DNA of 64,000 nt, taken from contig NBBA01000002.1 of the NCBI GenBank assembly GCA_002794785.1, positions 2,728,001 to 2,792,000 on the forward strand, given 5' to 3'. Source of the DNA: Coniferiporia sulphurascens (Eukaryota; Basidiomycota; Agaricomycetes; Hymenochaetales; Hymenochaetaceae). Under the pieces are notes generated by a model, which did no database searches, had not been told where the DNA came from, and saw only the letters and a program-made list of their open reading frames with translations. Shown piece after piece: positions 62,901 through 64,000 of this stretch. Positions within the stretch are counted from its first letter, which is position 1. Each line of letters opens with the position of its first letter. A program made the translations under genes and the position numbers.

Positions 62901-63249
62901 GTTGGTGCATCTCATCCGCAGACTGGAGGTGGACAGGACTCACGGAATCTCCAGCTCAGGGCCGACCCTCAGAGTCGCACCACGCTGTCTTGCTATACGA
63001 ATACTCTGCAGTATTCTTTCGTAGTTCCCCTTGATTTTTCAAGGGGTGAATATGATATCGAACATCAAAATCGAGCTCGACTCACCTCAAAATCGAGTGC
63101 CCACTGATTCAAAGAACTTGGCGGGGGTTCAGGGCCCGCAAAGCTTACACGGAGACCGAACTCACCATCTGCAGTTTTCTTCCCTCAGTTAGCAATTCGC
63201 GCAAGTTGAATTATGAACTCAACGTTGCAAAGGTAATGAGGTGACCCAT
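59939..63249 (-). CDS. QNS1: Glutamine-dependent NAD+ synthetase
   Basis: This enzyme makes the last step of NAD+ synthesis: nicotinic acid adenine dinucleotide, ATP and glutamine give NAD+. The start is ATG 63249 (MGHLITFAT), spliced to [12 protein letters not shown]. The N-terminal glutaminase (CN-hydrolase) domain shows its triad: Glu in PELEIP, Lys in [14 protein letters not shown] and Cys in [12 protein letters not shown]. The synthetase domain shows the ATP-pyrophosphatase loop [15 protein letters not shown], then [35 protein letters not shown] and [15 protein letters not shown]. The end is [22 protein letters not shown] and a Lys/Asp-rich tail with stop at 59939-59941. About a dozen short introns are needed. 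No broken frame was detected. The start lies 190 bp from the divergent F-box-like gene. Confidence 0.96.
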
Positions 63250-63439
63250 CTCTAAAGGAACAAGGAACCAGTGTTTGCAGGTGCACTACTATGAAATCGG
63301 TTGGAGTTAAAAGAGAAATGGTAGGCGCGTCAGGCACGTGGTTATCTTATCTTTACACATCATCGCGCCAGGCTCAGTCTATCTCCACCAGCATCATGAT
63401 GATATCGAACCCGTTGCAGACTTGAAAACACCCAAGTCA

Positions 63440-64000
63440 ATGTATCTCTCACTGCCCAACGAAATCTGGACTGTTATCGCCAAACATGCCGTTTCTCGTG
63501 GTATTCTTCCGCACTCATTCAATCCGTCGCCCGACAACTTCGAAATCGTCAAAGGCTTTTCTTTGACCTCACCTCTGTTTGCAGCAGTAGTCAATTCACT
63601 AAGTTACGAAAAGGTTTTCCTGCAAAAATGTTCCGAAATTCTGGACTGGGAGAACTCGTCCCAACGCGTCAGGTCTGTGGGCTTGTGTCCTCAAAAAGTA
63701 CTTCGAAGTGACTTCAATTTGCCGACCTACATAGACACCTGCAAGTCTTACATTTTTGTCATAACGACGATCCGAACGATCTATTTTTCAACTCACTGTC
63801 GCATTTTACACACTTAACCTCCCTTTCACTGCCTACTAAAGACGTCTTTTTGACGCTTACGAGGCTGCAAGGTTTCCCGTTTGCGCCCGTTCTTAGTCGC
63901 CTGGATCTTAGGTCTCCGTTTTCTGCGATGCCCTTGAATAATATAACGTTATGCTTCCCGCAGCTCGCTGAGCTTAGACTTGGAGCAGAAATTCTTGCGC
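63440..64000 (+). CDS. F-box-like / leucine-rich protein, 5' part; runs off the window
   Basis: ATG 63440 starts MYLSLPNEIWTVIAKHAV, followed by SFNPSPDNFEIVKGFSLTS, closely like the gene at 26307-27412. A 62-nt intron (63673-63734) is required: it joins RVR to HLQVLHFC and restores the frame into leucine-rich repeats (HFTHLTSLSLPTKD, LSRLDLRS, FPQLAELRLGA) that continue to the right edge. Proteins of this type are numerous and fast-evolving in Agaricomycetes and are presumed SCF substrate receptors. The 3' end is not in the window. Confidence 0.8.

Overview
The window is nuclear DNA from a filamentous basidiomycete, most likely a mushroom-forming Agaricomycete. The genes are densely interrupted by 50-65 nt GT-AG introns. 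The protein set is typical of these fungi: a GH47 mannosidase with an acidic insert, RBR ubiquitin ligases, short F-box proteins, and an ELMO protein. No rRNA, CRISPR array, bacterial-type operon or intact transposon was seen. All exon models were built by eye from splice sites and protein family patterns.

Layout. 1-11 kb: the 3' part of a GH47 alpha-1,2-mannosidase, a Ccc2-type copper P-type ATPase, and methylenetetrahydrofolate reductase (minus). 11.3-14.3 kb: an ELMO/CED-12 protein (minus). 15.7-25.6 kb: the most unusual part, in which two RBR E3 ubiquitin-ligase genes (minus) bracket three tandem DUF1771-Smr genes (plus), with a 218-bp inverted-repeat element between the first two Smr genes. 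26.3-36.3 kb: an F-box/LRR-like gene, a 757-777 aa protein of unknown function with a KEN motif, the INO80 subunit Arp8, a tRNA-like pol III relic, and a RING-finger gene containing a 15-nt microexon. 36.3-44.1 kb and 46.7-53.4 kb: two long stretches without recognisable genes on either side of a C2H2 transcription-factor gene. 53.4-64 kb: a compact housekeeping block with Saf1-like F-box/RCC1, ORC2 (minus), exocyst SEC6, glutamine-dependent NAD synthetase QNS1 (minus), and the start of a second F-box/LRR-like gene.

How the genes relate. The housekeeping block is arranged as convergent and divergent pairs with 160-280 bp spacers. The RBR-Smr cluster joins ubiquitin ligases with Smr nuclease-type domains. 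In yeast, Cue2 (an Smr endonuclease with ubiquitin-binding CUE domains) acts downstream of ubiquitination by Hel2 on collided ribosomes. The cluster could therefore be a lineage-specific RNA or translation quality-control or defence module; this is inference.

A second theme is sequence quality. Four otherwise well-conserved genes (F-box/LRR, SAF1-like, ORC2, SEC6) each lose their frame at a short homopolymer in a way that one extra base would explain. A residual homopolymer error in the assembly is the simplest reading.
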